NCBI GenBank assembly: GCA_020845455.1
Contig: JADLFO010000125.1
Coordinates: 1 to 55,285, forward strand
DNA: 55,285 nucleotides
Direction of reading: 5' to 3'
From: Caldilineaceae bacterium
Lineage (GTDB): Bacteria > Chloroflexota > Anaerolineae > Caldilineales > Caldilineaceae
Below, in pieces: positions 29,972 to 37,493 of the stretch (its first letter is position 1; each line of letters starts with the position of its first letter). The notes below the pieces were generated by a model, which saw nothing but the letters and a program-made list of their open reading frames with translations, was not told the DNA's origin and searched no databases. Position numbers and translations under genes: made by a program.

Positions 29972-30415
29972 ATGTATCGTACGTCCATTTTTCGGCTCTT
30001 GCCTTTGCTAATCTTGGCGGTGGCCCTGGTACTGGGCGGCTGCGGCAGGGACAAAGCAGAGGAACAGGCCCCCGCCGCGACCCAGCAGGCGAACTCCGCC
30101 GAAGCCAACCAGGCTGAAGAGGTCGCCGCCGGCGACCCTGTCAAGGGCAAGGAGTTGTTTGCGACCACCTGCGCCGCCTGTCACGGCCCTGCAGGTGAAG
30201 GCGTCCAGGGCTTGGGCAAAGATATGACCACCAGCACCTTTATCGCCGACCAGAGCGATGCCGAATTGCTGGCGTTCATCAAGGTGGGCCGCGCCCCGAC
30301 CGACCCGCTGAACACCACCGGCGTGCTCATGCCGCCCAAGGGGGGCAATCCGGCGCTGACCGACGAACAACTGATGGACATCATCGCCTACATCCGCGAA
30401 ATTCATGTGGACTAA
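29972..30415 (+). CDS. Lipid-anchored mono-heme cytochrome c
   Basis: The 147-residue protein has lipobox LGGC (signal MYRTSIFRLLPLLILAVALV), then a low-complexity Ala/Glu/Gln linker (EEQAPAATQQANSAEANQ). A class I cytochrome c domain follows, with heme motif CAACHG and distal methionine in TTGVLMPPKGG. It probably donates electrons to the CuA site of NosZ at the membrane surface. The start follows GAGGAGC. The 112 nt before it include two copies of TCACTGTAA (29937-29945 and 29950-29958). Confidence 0.88.
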   Translation: MYRTSIFRLLPLLILAVALVLGGCGRDKAEEQAPAATQQANSAEANQAEEVAAGDPVKGKELFATTCAACHGPAGEGVQGLGKDMTTSTFIADQSDAELLAFIKVGRAPTDPLNTTGVLMPPKGGNPALTDEQLMDIIAYIREIHVD

Positions 30416-30430
30416 GCAGGCAGATTGACC

Positions 30431-30820
30431 ATGATCGACACGGGCCAACTCAACATCCACAGTTACAAGAACATGCACAGCCGCGCGATCCAAACCGTGG
30501 CGCTCTACACGGTGGATGAACTGCGCGCCGAGCTAGTCGTGCTGCCGCCGGGGGCGACCGTCCAAGAACACAGCCACGCCCGGCTGCACGAACTGTTCGA
30601 TGTGGTGGAGGGCGAAGGCACTTTCCAGGTCGGCGAACGCAGCTTTGTGGGCGGTCCGGGTAAATGTGTGCTGGTGACCGCTGGCCTGCACCACAGCATT
30701 CACAACCACAGCGACGAGCCGTGGGTGCTGCGTATCACCTATCAAGAACAGCTATCACCCTGGGACGTAGGCCGGCTCATCAGCCGCGCCCTGCGCCGTA
30801 AGTTCAAAATCCGTTTCTAG
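30431..30820 (+). CDS. Cupin domain protein (nos locus, first copy)
   Basis: The 129-residue protein is a single cupin barrel. Metal-binding-type residues lie in EHSHARLHELFDVVEGEGTF (cupin motif 1) and TAGLHHSIHNHSDEP (motif 2). Its C-terminus is basic (SRALRRKFKIRF). ATG 30431 was chosen over an in-frame TTG at 30425. It lies 15 nt after the cytochrome stop, in line with the nos genes. Cupins with DUF2249 and heme-copper genes are frequent near NO/N2O genes, so a sensing or detoxifying role is possible but unproven. Confidence 0.8.
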   Translation: MIDTGQLNIHSYKNMHSRAIQTVALYTVDELRAELVVLPPGATVQEHSHARLHELFDVVEGEGTFQVGERSFVGGPGKCVLVTAGLHHSIHNHSDEPWVLRITYQEQLSPWDVGRLISRALRRKFKIRF

Positions 30821-30864
30821 CTCGTTGTTTCGTTTTCTGTTTCACAAAGGAGAGACACATTCTC

Positions 30865-31107
30865 ATGTCCGACAACACCAATTCGCTTCTGGTCATCGAC
30901 GTCCGCACCATCGTGCCCCGCGACCGGCATCCGTTGATCTTCAGCACGTTCGACAATCTGGACAGCAACGGCGCGTTTGTCCTGGTCAACGACCATGACC
31001 CCAAGCCGCTGCAGTATCAGTTCCAGTTCGAGCGCGCCAATGCCTATACCTGGGACTATCTGGAGGCGGGGCCGGACGTATGGCGTGTGCGGATCGGCAA
31101 AAAGTAA
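30865..31107 (+). CDS. DUF2249 domain protein
   Basis: The 80-residue protein starts with LLVIDVRTIVPRDRHPLIF, then GAFVLVNDHDPKPLQYQF and ends DVWRVRIGKK. This matches the compact alpha/beta DUF2249 domain, often found near nitrite, NO and N2O genes, and in fusions with hemerythrin-like domains. The function is unknown. The ribosome site is AAGGAGAG. Confidence 0.82.
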   Translation: MSDNTNSLLVIDVRTIVPRDRHPLIFSTFDNLDSNGAFVLVNDHDPKPLQYQFQFERANAYTWDYLEAGPDVWRVRIGKK

Positions 31108-31133
31108 GCCAACCCGCCGCAACCACGGCGTCG

Positions 31134-31174
31134 AAGGAACCAGCATCCAAGGAACCAACCTCCAAGGAACAAGG
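31134..31174 (+). repeat. Three AAGGAAC repeats with a 15-bp period before a GTG start
   Basis: AAGGAAC occurs at 31134, 31149 and 31164, each followed by related bases, and a fourth AAGG is at 31171. The array ends 6 nt before the GTG of the second cupin gene. Each unit contains a Shine-Dalgarno-like AAGGA, so the array may provide ribosome standby sites or be a simple slippage product. Confidence 0.6.
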
Positions 31175-31179
31175 CACCC

Positions 31180-31515
31180 GTGAGTAAAGACCTAGCGTAC
31201 AAATTTATTGCTCAGACGGCAGAAGCGCTGCAAGAGATCCCCCCCGACAGCATCGTCAGCCGCACGCTCTACAACGACCCGGTGGTCAAAGTCATCCTCT
31301 TTGGCTTTGCCGCGGGCCAGGAGCTTTCCGAGCATACCTCGGCGCGCCGTGCCATGCTCCAGTTCCTCGACGGGCGCGCCGAAGTCGTGCTGGGCAATGA
31401 CCGCTTCGAGGCGCAGGCAGGTACTTTCGTCTATATGCCGCCGCACCTCACCCACAGCGTGACCGCATTCGAGGACACGCGCATGCTGCTGATCCAGGTA
31501 GACGATGCGCGTTGA
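31180..31515 (+). CDS. Cupin domain protein (nos locus, second copy)
   Basis: The 111-residue cupin has FGFAAGQELSEHTSARRAML as motif 1 and VYMPPHLTHSVTAFED as motif 2. It is closer to the common cupin_2 type of small regulators than to the first copy. It starts at GTG after the AAGGAAC array and overlaps the next membrane-protein gene by 11 nt, so the two are probably translated together. Confidence 0.8.
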   Translation: MSKDLAYKFIAQTAEALQEIPPDSIVSRTLYNDPVVKVILFGFAAGQELSEHTSARRAMLQFLDGRAEVVLGNDRFEAQAGTFVYMPPHLTHSVTAFEDTRMLLIQVDDAR

Positions 31516-32572
31516 TCGTCTGCCGCTTCTGGCCTTGTCCATAGGGCTGCTGCTCGCAGCCCTATGGGCGGGGCTAATTCGCTTGGGGTGGGCGTGGCCG
31601 CCGCTGGTTGCGCCCTTGCCCATGGCCCACGGCCCGCTGATGGTCGGCGGCTTTCTGGGCACGGTGATCGGTCTAGAACGCGCCATTGCCCTAGGACGTC
31701 GCTGGGGCTATTCTGCGCCGCTCTTTGCCGGCCTCGGCGCGCTCTTGACCGCGCTCGGCATCGTACCTTGGGGACCGCTGATCCTCGCCCTAGGCAGCCT
31801 CGGCCTTGCCGCCACGACCATCGTGGTCGTGCGCATCCACCCCGCTACCCACACCATCGTCTTGGCCTTGGCCGCCACCACTTGGTTGGTCGGCAACCTG
31901 CTCTGGCTCTTCGGCCAGATGATCCCCCAAGTCGTCGTCTGGTGGATCGGTTTTCTGGTGCTGACAATCGCAGGCGAACGGCTGGAACTCAGCCGTTTCT
32001 TGCGCCCGCCGGCCTGGGTCCGCTGGACCTTTGTCGCCGTCGTCGCCGTCATGCTGGCGGGAATGGCGCTGGCCGCCGTCTCCTATCCGCTGGGGATGCG
32101 CGTTTCCGGGCTGGGCTGGCTGCTGCTGGCCGCCTGGCTGCTGCGCGTGGACATCGCACGGCGGCGCGTGCGTGTCGGCGGCCAAGCACGCTTTATGGCG
32201 CTGGCGCTGTTGGCGGGCTACTTCTGGTTGGGCGCGGCAGGCATCATGGCGATGATCTACGGCGGCATCATGGCCGGCCCGCGCTATGACGCGCTGCTCC
32301 ATTCGGTCTTCTTGGGTTTTGTGCTCTCGATGATCTTCGCCCACGCCCTCATCATCTTTCCGGTCGTGCTCGGCGCAGCGCTGCCCTATCACCCGCGTTT
32401 CTATGTGCATCTGGGCCTCCTGCATGCCACGCTGGTGCTGCGCGTGGCGGGCGATCTGCTGCCCTGGTGGCCGGGCCGGCTGTGGGGAGGCACGCTCAAC
32501 GTGATCGTCGTGTTACTCTTTCTCGCCAACACGGTCACTTCGCTGCGCCGCCGCCCAAGCCTGCCCGCCTAG
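31505..32572 (+). CDS. NnrS-like multi-pass membrane protein
   Basis: The 355-residue protein has about 12 predicted helices. The block LPMAHGPLMVGGFLGTVIGL followed by ERAIALGRRWG near the start, LTIAGERLELSRFL in the middle and LHSVFLGFVLSMIFAHALII later place conserved His residues in helices, as in NnrS-type heme/copper membrane proteins associated with nitric oxide metabolism. The match is by pattern, not certain. It overlaps the preceding cupin gene and lies in the nos gene string. Confidence 0.6.
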   Translation: MRVDRLPLLALSIGLLLAALWAGLIRLGWAWPPLVAPLPMAHGPLMVGGFLGTVIGLERAIALGRRWGYSAPLFAGLGALLTALGIVPWGPLILALGSLGLAATTIVVVRIHPATHTIVLALAATTWLVGNLLWLFGQMIPQVVVWWIGFLVLTIAGERLELSRFLRPPAWVRWTFVAVVAVMLAGMALAAVSYPLGMRVSGLGWLLLAAWLLRVDIARRRVRVGGQARFMALALLAGYFWLGAAGIMAMIYGGIMAGPRYDALLHSVFLGFVLSMIFAHALIIFPVVLGAALPYHPRFYVHLGLLHATLVLRVAGDLLPWWPGRLWGGTLNVIVVLLFLANTVTSLRRRPSLPA

Positions 32573-32621
32573 AGCGGTTGCAGCCGCCGGTCTGCCGGAG
32601 AACCTAGGCTGCGGAGGGGAC

Positions 32622-33147
32622 ATGCGACCTGGTGAATTCCTGCTGCTGCTCACAAATCTACTCACGTTCTTCATTCCGGCCGTCCCGCGACTGCGCGCAG
32701 TGCGCTGGACACGCTTTGTGCCACCTAGTGCGCCGCTGATCACCGGCGCACAGGCGCTGACAGAGGGTGTGCGCCCGCAGATGATCCCAGCCTATACCTT
32801 GATCGGCATCTTTTTCCTCGTCTGGCTGCTGTTTGGGGAGTTTGAAGCATGTCACTACCCACGCCATTCCGTCGGCGCCGGCAGCCGAAGACCAATCTCG
32901 TTATCCGGTATTGATCTTCTTGCACGGATTCACCGGCTATCGCCAAATGAACACCTTCCAGGTCAAGGAACTGGCTTCGCATGGCTACATTAACGCCTAC
33001 TCGCTGGCCTTCTTTGACCGGCATATAAAAGGATTACCGGCTGGGCTGCTGGATGGCACGTCTCAGCCCTATCCTGAAGTGAGCATTGAAACGCGCCGCA
33101 CTTCAACCATGTCTACAACCGAGATCGAACCAGTTCTAATCGCCTAG
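32622..33147 (+). pseudogene. Decayed alpha/beta hydrolase (PAF-acetylhydrolase-like) gene
   Basis: Two frames hold pieces of one protein. In the first (32622 on) is the multi-helix N-terminus MRPGEFLLLLTNLLTFF and VRWTRFVPPSAPLITGAQ. After about 32840 homology shifts by one base into the frame of 32833-33147: YPVLIFLHGFTGYRQMNTF, then VKELASHGYI joined directly to NAYSLAFFDRHIKGLPAGLL and DGTSQPYPEV. In intact relatives the HGF oxyanion block and the AYSLAFFDR tail are about 200 residues apart, with the GHSxGG nucleophile between; here that core is gone. So the gene has both a frameshift and a large internal deletion and cannot encode an active esterase. Confidence 0.75.
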
Positions 33148-33173
33148 CGATCATCCCAGCTAACGGTCCGCTG

Positions 33174-33593
33174 ATGCCTCCTATTACCCGTGTATTTATC
33201 AAGGCTGCGCTGATCTACTTTGTCATCGCCCTACTGACGGGCTTTCTGCTCGTCGCCGCGCCCTGGCTGCCCATGCCGATGTGGATCGCAGCGCTCAATC
33301 CGGTCTATTTCCATCTCTTTATGGTGGGTTGGGTCACCCAGTTGATCGCAGGCGTCGCCTATTGGATGTTCCCCAAGTTTTCGCGCGAACAGCCGCGCGG
33401 CTCGGATGTGCTGGCGTGGAGTACCTTTGCACTGCTCAACGTGGGGCTGGCGCTGCGCATCATCGCCGAACCCCCCAACACCTTTGCCCCGGGCGGCGTC
33501 TGGGGCTATCTCCTGGCGGCGTCGGCGCTGCTACAGTGGCTGGGCGGCGCGGCCTTTGTCGCCAACACTTGGCCGCGCGTCAAAGAGAAGTAG
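33174..33593 (+). CDS. Four-helix membrane protein with a heme-copper-oxidase-like helix II motif (copy 1)
   Basis: The 139-residue protein has four predicted helices. Helix 2 contains PVYFHLFMVGWVTQLIAGVA then YWMFPKF. An H-x4-GW(V/T)xQL pattern resembles helix II of CcoN/NorB-type subunits, where the His binds heme. The protein is far too short to be an oxidase. It forms a pair with the next gene, 6 nt away, which has the same motif. Position after the nos genes suggests a role in N-oxide respiration or quinol/NO chemistry; the function is unknown. The ribosome site is weak. Confidence 0.65.
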   Translation: MPPITRVFIKAALIYFVIALLTGFLLVAAPWLPMPMWIAALNPVYFHLFMVGWVTQLIAGVAYWMFPKFSREQPRGSDVLAWSTFALLNVGLALRIIAEPPNTFAPGGVWGYLLAASALLQWLGGAAFVANTWPRVKEK

Positions 33594-33599
33594 CGCGCC

Positions 33600-34001
33600 A
33601 TGCCCCGTCTCAGCGTCTGGTTTATCCGCGCCGCCCAGGTCCATCTCCTGCTGGGGTTCACCTTCGGCATGATCCTGCTCTGGAACAAAGGGCTGCCCCT
33701 GCCGCCCCAGGTTTGGCTGCTGCTGCCGGCGCATATCGAATTCCTGCTCCTGGGCTGGACCGTGCAGTTGGCGCTGGGAGTCGCCTTTTGGATCCTGCCG
33801 CGCTTCCAAAACCTGCGCGGCAACACTGCCCCGGCTTGGGCCGCCTTCGTGCTCATCAATCTGGGCGTCTGGCTGGTCGCCCTGGCCCCCTATGTTCCCC
33901 CCACCGACAGCCTGCGCCTGGCCGGGCGGCTGGCCGAATGCGCTGCGGCCGCCGCCTTTGCCGTTCACGCCTGGCCGCGCATCAAGCCGCCGGGCATCTG
34001 A
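33600..34001 (+). CDS. Four-helix membrane protein with a heme-copper-oxidase-like helix II motif (copy 2)
   Basis: The 133-residue protein has four predicted helices. It is paralogous to the gene before it: LPAHIEFLLLGWTVQLALGVA then FWILPRF aligns with that gene's YFHLFMVGWVTQLIAGVA block, and both proteins end in a helix followed by WPR-K. The His is kept. The two could form a heterodimer. I find no signal peptide and no further metal motif. Confidence 0.65.
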   Translation: MPRLSVWFIRAAQVHLLLGFTFGMILLWNKGLPLPPQVWLLLPAHIEFLLLGWTVQLALGVAFWILPRFQNLRGNTAPAWAAFVLINLGVWLVALAPYVPPTDSLRLAGRLAECAAAAAFAVHAWPRIKPPGI

Positions 34002-34116
34002 GCCTGACCGTCCCACCTCAGAGCCGCCTGAGCGCACCCTAGCGTCGAACCCTTTCCCCGGATCACGTCACGCCTGGCGAGCGCCGGCGTTTGTGGCTCT
34101 ATTTCCCGCCGGCGGT

Positions 34117-34144
34117 TTGGTAAAACAATTCGCTATGATATACT
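34117..34144 (+). promoter_or_regulatory. Promoter of the one-TM Thr-rich protein gene
   Basis: TTGGTA (34117-34122) and TATACT (34139-34144) have a 16-nt spacer. It lies about 70 nt before the ATG at 34215, after the last gene of the nos string. Confidence 0.5.
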
Positions 34145-34214
34145 CCTACCGTACTTGTGACGAAAATTACAAAAGTGCGGTGGGCGCACCGACCGCCACA
34201 AAAGGACACAGGCT

Positions 34215-34709
34215 ATGGACGAGAGAATGCGACGGCTGGCCATTATTCTTGGCCCTATTGTGGGCGCGATCATTTTGTATTATGTGCTGAACATGGGCAT
34301 TACCCAGTTGCAGACCGGCCAGGAGGCGCTCTTGGAGCAGCGCCGTGCCACCGCAACTGCTGAGGCCGGGCAAGGCGTCACCGAGACCGCGCCGGCAGGC
34401 GCAGCCGCCGCCGTGACCTCCACAGAAGCGTCCACCGCCACGCAAGCCGTCACCACCTCCACCGGCACGACCGCGCCCGGCGCGGTGAGCGGCACGATCC
34501 CGCTGACCGCCGAACTGGGGCTGACGACGACCCGCGCCCTGACAGACATGCTCGACGTGACCGGCGTCGAGCCGGTGACCGAAGGCGAAGCTGTCACCGC
34601 TTCAGATGCCGTCACAGCTTCGGAAGACGTGACCGGCGCCGAGCCGCTGCTCACCGGCGAGATCACCGGCACAGAGGCCATCACGCCCGGCGAAACCGTC
34701 ACGCCCTAA
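34215..34709 (+). CDS. Single-TM protein with Thr/Ala/Glu-rich extracytoplasmic tail
   Basis: The 164-residue protein has MDERMRRL, one hydrophobic helix (AIILGPIVGAIILYYVLNMG), then about 130 residues dominated by Thr, Ala, Glu, Val and Gly with irregular repeats such as EAVTASDAVTASEDVTGAE. The tail looks disordered and would lie outside the membrane. No family is recognised. It has its own promoter and a perfect terminator, so it is a monocistronic unit. The ribosome site is AAAGGACAC. Confidence 0.65.
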   Translation: MDERMRRLAIILGPIVGAIILYYVLNMGITQLQTGQEALLEQRRATATAEAGQGVTETAPAGAAAAVTSTEASTATQAVTTSTGTTAPGAVSGTIPLTAELGLTTTRALTDMLDVTGVEPVTEGEAVTASDAVTASEDVTGAEPLLTGEITGTEAITPGETVTP

Positions 34710-34734
34710 GCCACACAAGCCAGACAATGCACCA

Positions 34735-34761
34735 GGGCCACCTCAGCGGTGGCCCTTTTTT
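34735..34761 (+). terminator. Rho-independent terminator
   Basis: GGGCCACC (34735-34742) pairs perfectly with GGTGGCCC (34748-34755) over TCAGC, followed by TTTTTT (34756-34761). It ends the preceding single-gene unit. Confidence 0.92.
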
Positions 34762-34814
34762 GATCCTGGGCCATCACCGCATCGCGCGTCACCCCAATCT
34801 GAGACGACCCCTAT

Positions 34815-34858
34815 TTGACAGCACAACCTCAACATACTATACTAGGGTATAGTATGTT
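34815..34858 (+). promoter_or_regulatory. Promoter with embedded CsoR-family-type operator
   Basis: TTGACA (34815-34820), a 17-nt spacer and TATACT (34838-34843) form a near-consensus promoter. The -10 lies inside a palindrome: AACATACTATAC (34831-34842), TAGG, then its exact complement 34847-34858. The centre TATACTAGGGTATA resembles operators of CsoR/CstR-type repressors, and such a repressor is encoded by the second gene downstream, so autoregulation is likely. Confidence 0.7.
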
Positions 34859-34898
34859 AAAACAGACCAATCGACCCCTACCGCGACGAGGATGCGCA

Positions 34899-35099
34899 AT
34901 GCCGTTGTATGAATTCGTCTGCCAGGCTTGTGGCAGCCCCTTCGAAAAACTGTTGAGCTTTTCCCAGGCGGATCAACCGCAGACCTGCCCGCGCTGCGGC
35001 GACACGCACAGCCGGCGCAAGCTCTCGACCTTTGCCGTCGGCGGCGGCAGCGCCCAGCCGCCAGCCTCGGCGCGCCCGGCCTCCAGCCCGTTCACCTGA
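34899..35099 (+). CDS. FmdB-family zinc-ribbon protein
   Basis: The 66-residue protein begins MPLYEFVCQACGSPFEKLLS and continues with CPRCGD, giving the CxxC...CxxC zinc ribbon of the FmdB putative regulatory family, followed by a low-complexity Gly/Ser/Pro/Ala tail. ATG 34899 is chosen because MPLYEF is the invariant family start and GAGGA lies upstream. It is the first gene behind the palindromic promoter. Confidence 0.85.
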   Translation: MPLYEFVCQACGSPFEKLLSFSQADQPQTCPRCGDTHSRRKLSTFAVGGGSAQPPASARPASSPFT

Positions 35100-35113
35100 G
35101 CAGGCTCTTGCTA

Positions 35114-35228
35114 GGCAAACGGTCGTTTGCCTTCACACAGCCCGGCCCGCCACAAGGCAGGCCACCGTGTGCGTAAGCCGCGCACACCGGACAGGTACGC
35201 CACATGTCTGCGCCAGGTGGGGCGCAGA
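35114..35228. repeat. Three consecutive inverted repeats between fmdB-like and csoR-like genes
   Basis: GGCAAACG-2-CGTTTGCC (35114-35131), GTGTGCG-7-CGCACAC (35167-35187) and TCTGCGCC-6-GGCGCAGA (35207-35228) are each perfect. Together they fill most of the 157-nt gap. None is followed by a T-run. They could be processing hairpins, attenuation structures or further operators. Confidence 0.45.
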
Positions 35229-35256
35229 ATGGTACAGACCCAAGCGGGGAGGAACC

Positions 35257-35547
35257 ATGCCCCCAGTCCAGTCGGAACACGTCAAACGCCAGATTCAACA
35301 GCGGCTCAGCCGCATTGAAGGTCAGGTGCGCGGCGTCCAGAAAATGCTCGACGACGAGCGCGAATGCCGCGAAATCCTGCAGCAGTTCAACGCCATTCTG
35401 GCCGCCGTCCAAACCACCACCGACCTTTTTGTGCGTACCTATGCCAAAGAATGTCTGCTGAACATCGAGGCAACAGAGGTGCGCGACCGTGAGGCTATGA
35501 TCGACCAGTTGCTCGACCTCATGGTCAAAGCGCGCCCCTCAGGATAG
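35257..35547 (+). CDS. CsoR/FrmR/CstR-family (DUF156) repressor
   Basis: The 96-residue all-helical protein has the family core RLSRIEGQVRGVQKMLDDERE. The first sensing Cys is in ERECREIL and the second in TYAKECLLN. In copper sensor CsoR the position four residues before the second Cys is His; here it is Tyr, giving a Cys-Tyr-Cys pattern. Loss of that metal ligand with both Cys kept resembles persulfide-sensing CstR, an inference. The ribosome site is GGGGAGGAACC. It lies between a zinc-ribbon and an OsmC gene, and probably binds the palindrome at 34831-34858. Confidence 0.85.
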   Translation: MPPVQSEHVKRQIQQRLSRIEGQVRGVQKMLDDERECREILQQFNAILAAVQTTTDLFVRTYAKECLLNIEATEVRDREAMIDQLLDLMVKARPSG

Positions 35548-35582
35548 ATTAGGATCAAAGCAAGTAGATCAAGGAATAGACC

Positions 35583-36026
35583 ATGGCTCCTGAAAAAAGC
35601 GCCCGTGTCATCTGGCAAGGGCAAGACAAAGAATTTCGCGCCCATCTCTCCGCCGGTTTCGAATACACCATGCACGCGCCTGCCGACGCCAACGGCGGCA
35701 CGCCCATGGACTACCTGCTGGCCGGTGTGGCAGGCTGCACCGCCATCGACGTGATCGGCATCCTACAAAAGAAGCGCCAGAAGGTCGCCGGGCTGGAGGT
35801 CCAAATCCACGGAACCCAGGCCGAAACCACGCCCAATGTCTTCACCAAAGCGCACATCACCTACATCGTGCGCGGCGAAAATATCAGCCCTGCCGCCGTC
35901 GAACAGGCCATCGAGCTGTCCGAGACCAAATATTGCTCGGCCAGCATCATGCTCCAGCGCTCCGGCGCCCAGGTCACCACCGAATACCGCATCGAAGAGA
36001 CAGTCCCCGCCGAAGCCGTGCTATAG
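35583..36026 (+). CDS. OsmC/Ohr-family redox protein
   Basis: The 147-residue protein has the two conserved cysteines in LLAGVAGCTAIDVIGIL and SETKYCSASIML, and starts with the ARVIWQGQDKEFRA beta strands typical of the YhfA-like OsmC subgroup. OsmC/Ohr proteins reduce organic hydroperoxides; some members near CstR-type regulators are linked to reactive sulfur. It is the last gene of the palindrome-controlled operon and is followed by a very strong terminator. Confidence 0.88.
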   Translation: MAPEKSARVIWQGQDKEFRAHLSAGFEYTMHAPADANGGTPMDYLLAGVAGCTAIDVIGILQKKRQKVAGLEVQIHGTQAETTPNVFTKAHITYIVRGENISPAAVEQAIELSETKYCSASIMLQRSGAQVTTEYRIEETVPAEAVL

Positions 36027-36056
36027 CGCGGACGGGCGATCCCTCCGCCAATCAGA

Positions 36057-36094
36057 CCGGCCCGCCCGCATGTTGACGTGGGCGGGCCGGTTTT
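36057..36094 (+). terminator. Rho-independent terminator after the OsmC-family gene
   Basis: CCGGCCCGCCC (36057-36067) pairs perfectly with GGGCGGGCCGG (36080-36090), followed by TTTTCTTTT. It lies before the convergent membrane-protein gene. Confidence 0.92.
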
Positions 36095-36128
36095 CTTTTC
36101 TATGAACTTGGCGACCGGCGCGGGCAGG

Positions 36129-37397
36129 CTACACTGCGTGTTCGCGCACGCGCCACTCTTCACGCGGTTGGCGCGCATGCGGCCCCAGCGGCAGCAGCAT
36201 CAGCGCCGCACACAGCGCCATCGTCGCCGGCACAATGCTGCTCCACGCCGCCAGCCGCAGCCAAATGATCGGCGCCACCGGGATCAGCGAGATCAACCCC
36301 AGCCCGGCCAGCGCCGCCAACATCGTCGCGACCCCGGCCATCCACCCCCAGGTCGCCACCTGCCAGCGCCGCGCCACCGTCGACCCGACGGCCTGCCCCA
36401 CCGCCATCACCAACGAGGCCATCAGCCCGCTGCTGACCCAGCCCAACAGAAAGTTGTGCAGCACATAGACGCGCAGCTGCGTGCCCGCGCTCCAGCGCCA
36501 GACGCCGGGGATCAGCACCGTCAGCGTCGCCAGCAAATGCACCCCCAACGCGGCCAGCGCAAACCAGAGCAGCAGCGGCAGATGGCTGCGCCATCCCCAC
36601 AGTGCCAGCCAGTGGCGCGCCAAGAGCGCCATCGCCACGCCGTTGGCAATGGCCGCCAGCCAAAACATGCCGGGTGTCACCGCCGCCGGCGACATCCCCA
36701 GCACAAAGGTAGGCGACAGCGCCACCGCCAGGCTCATCGCCGGCAAATGCGGCAGTTGCACCCCCTGCCGCGCCAGCCCGGCCCAGATCACGCCCAGCAG
36801 CCCCAACAAAAACCAGCCGACGGCGAAGAGATCCAAAAAGAGATGGAGGAAAAACTGCTGGAGAAAAATGCTCGAACTGTGCATCATGGCCGTGCCCGCC
36901 ACCCCCAGCGCGCCCGCCGACGCCAGCAGCATCAGCGCCAGCCCCCAATCCCACAGTTGCACAGTCAGTGGGCGCACCGCCAGCCGCCGCGTAGCGCGCA
37001 CATAGAGCCAGATAAACCAAAACCACGCCAGCCCGTTCAAGCCCGAGACCATGGCCCCCAGCGGCAGTTCGCGCCCAGCCACCGGCGTCAGCCCATAGCC
37101 GTTTTGCCAAAAGGCCGGAAAACTCGCCAGCGCCAGCCCCGCGGTCGCGATCAACTGGGCGCGCGCGCCACGCGGCGCGGGTTCGCCGCTGTAATCGGGC
37201 AGATAATGCCAGATCAGCGCCATCAGCCCCAGCGTGACCCAACCGAAATACATCAAGTGGCTGTGCGCGTGGCGCACGGCGTTGAAATTCTCCCCCCACG
37301 ACGGCATGCCCAGATACAGCCCAAAGCGCATCAGCACGCCTGTCGCCGCCGCCAAGGCCAACATCGCCGCCGCCATAAATCCCGCCCAACGGGTCAT
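36129..37397 (-). CDS. Large multi-pass membrane protein with heme-copper-oxidase-like His motifs
   Basis: The 422-residue protein has about 12 helices. [20 protein letters not shown] then MALIWHYLP resembles the helix II His motif of NorB/CcoN and shares the GWVT core with the two small proteins at 33.2-34.0 kb. A second His cluster is in [20 protein letters not shown]. It lacks the full six-His set I would require for an oxidase or NO reductase. ATG 37397 is about 10 nt after GGAG; an in-frame GTG at 37403 is the alternative. The function is unknown. An electron-transfer or NO-related role is a guess from neighbours. Confidence 0.6.
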   Translation of the reverse strand: MTRWAGFMAAAMLALAAATGVLMRFGLYLGMPSWGENFNAVRHAHSHLMYFGWVTLGLMALIWHYLPDYSGEPAPRGARAQLIATAGLALASFPAFWQNGYGLTPVAGRELPLGAMVSGLNGLAWFWFIWLYVRATRRLAVRPLTVQLWDWGLALMLLASAGALGVAGTAMMHSSSIFLQQFFLHLFLDLFAVGWFLLGLLGVIWAGLARQGVQLPHLPAMSLAVALSPTFVLGMSPAAVTPGMFWLAAIANGVAMALLARHWLALWGWRSHLPLLLWFALAALGVHLLATLTVLIPGVWRWSAGTQLRVYVLHNFLLGWVSSGLMASLVMAVGQAVGSTVARRWQVATWGWMAGVATMLAALAGLGLISLIPVAPIIWLRLAAWSSIVPATMALCAALMLLPLGPHARQPREEWRVREHAV

Positions 37398-37493
37398 CTG
37401 CACATCACTCCATTACACAACAATATATGACAAGCTGTCGATTCCAGACTGCCTGCCCCCAGCCTCGCGCCCCGGCCGGCCCGCCGCCAGGAC

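Noticed and set aside
36078..37430. A 450-codon plus-strand open frame opposite the large membrane protein
   Set aside because: The translation is almost entirely Arg/Gln/His/Pro, and it begins inside the terminator of the OsmC-family gene.
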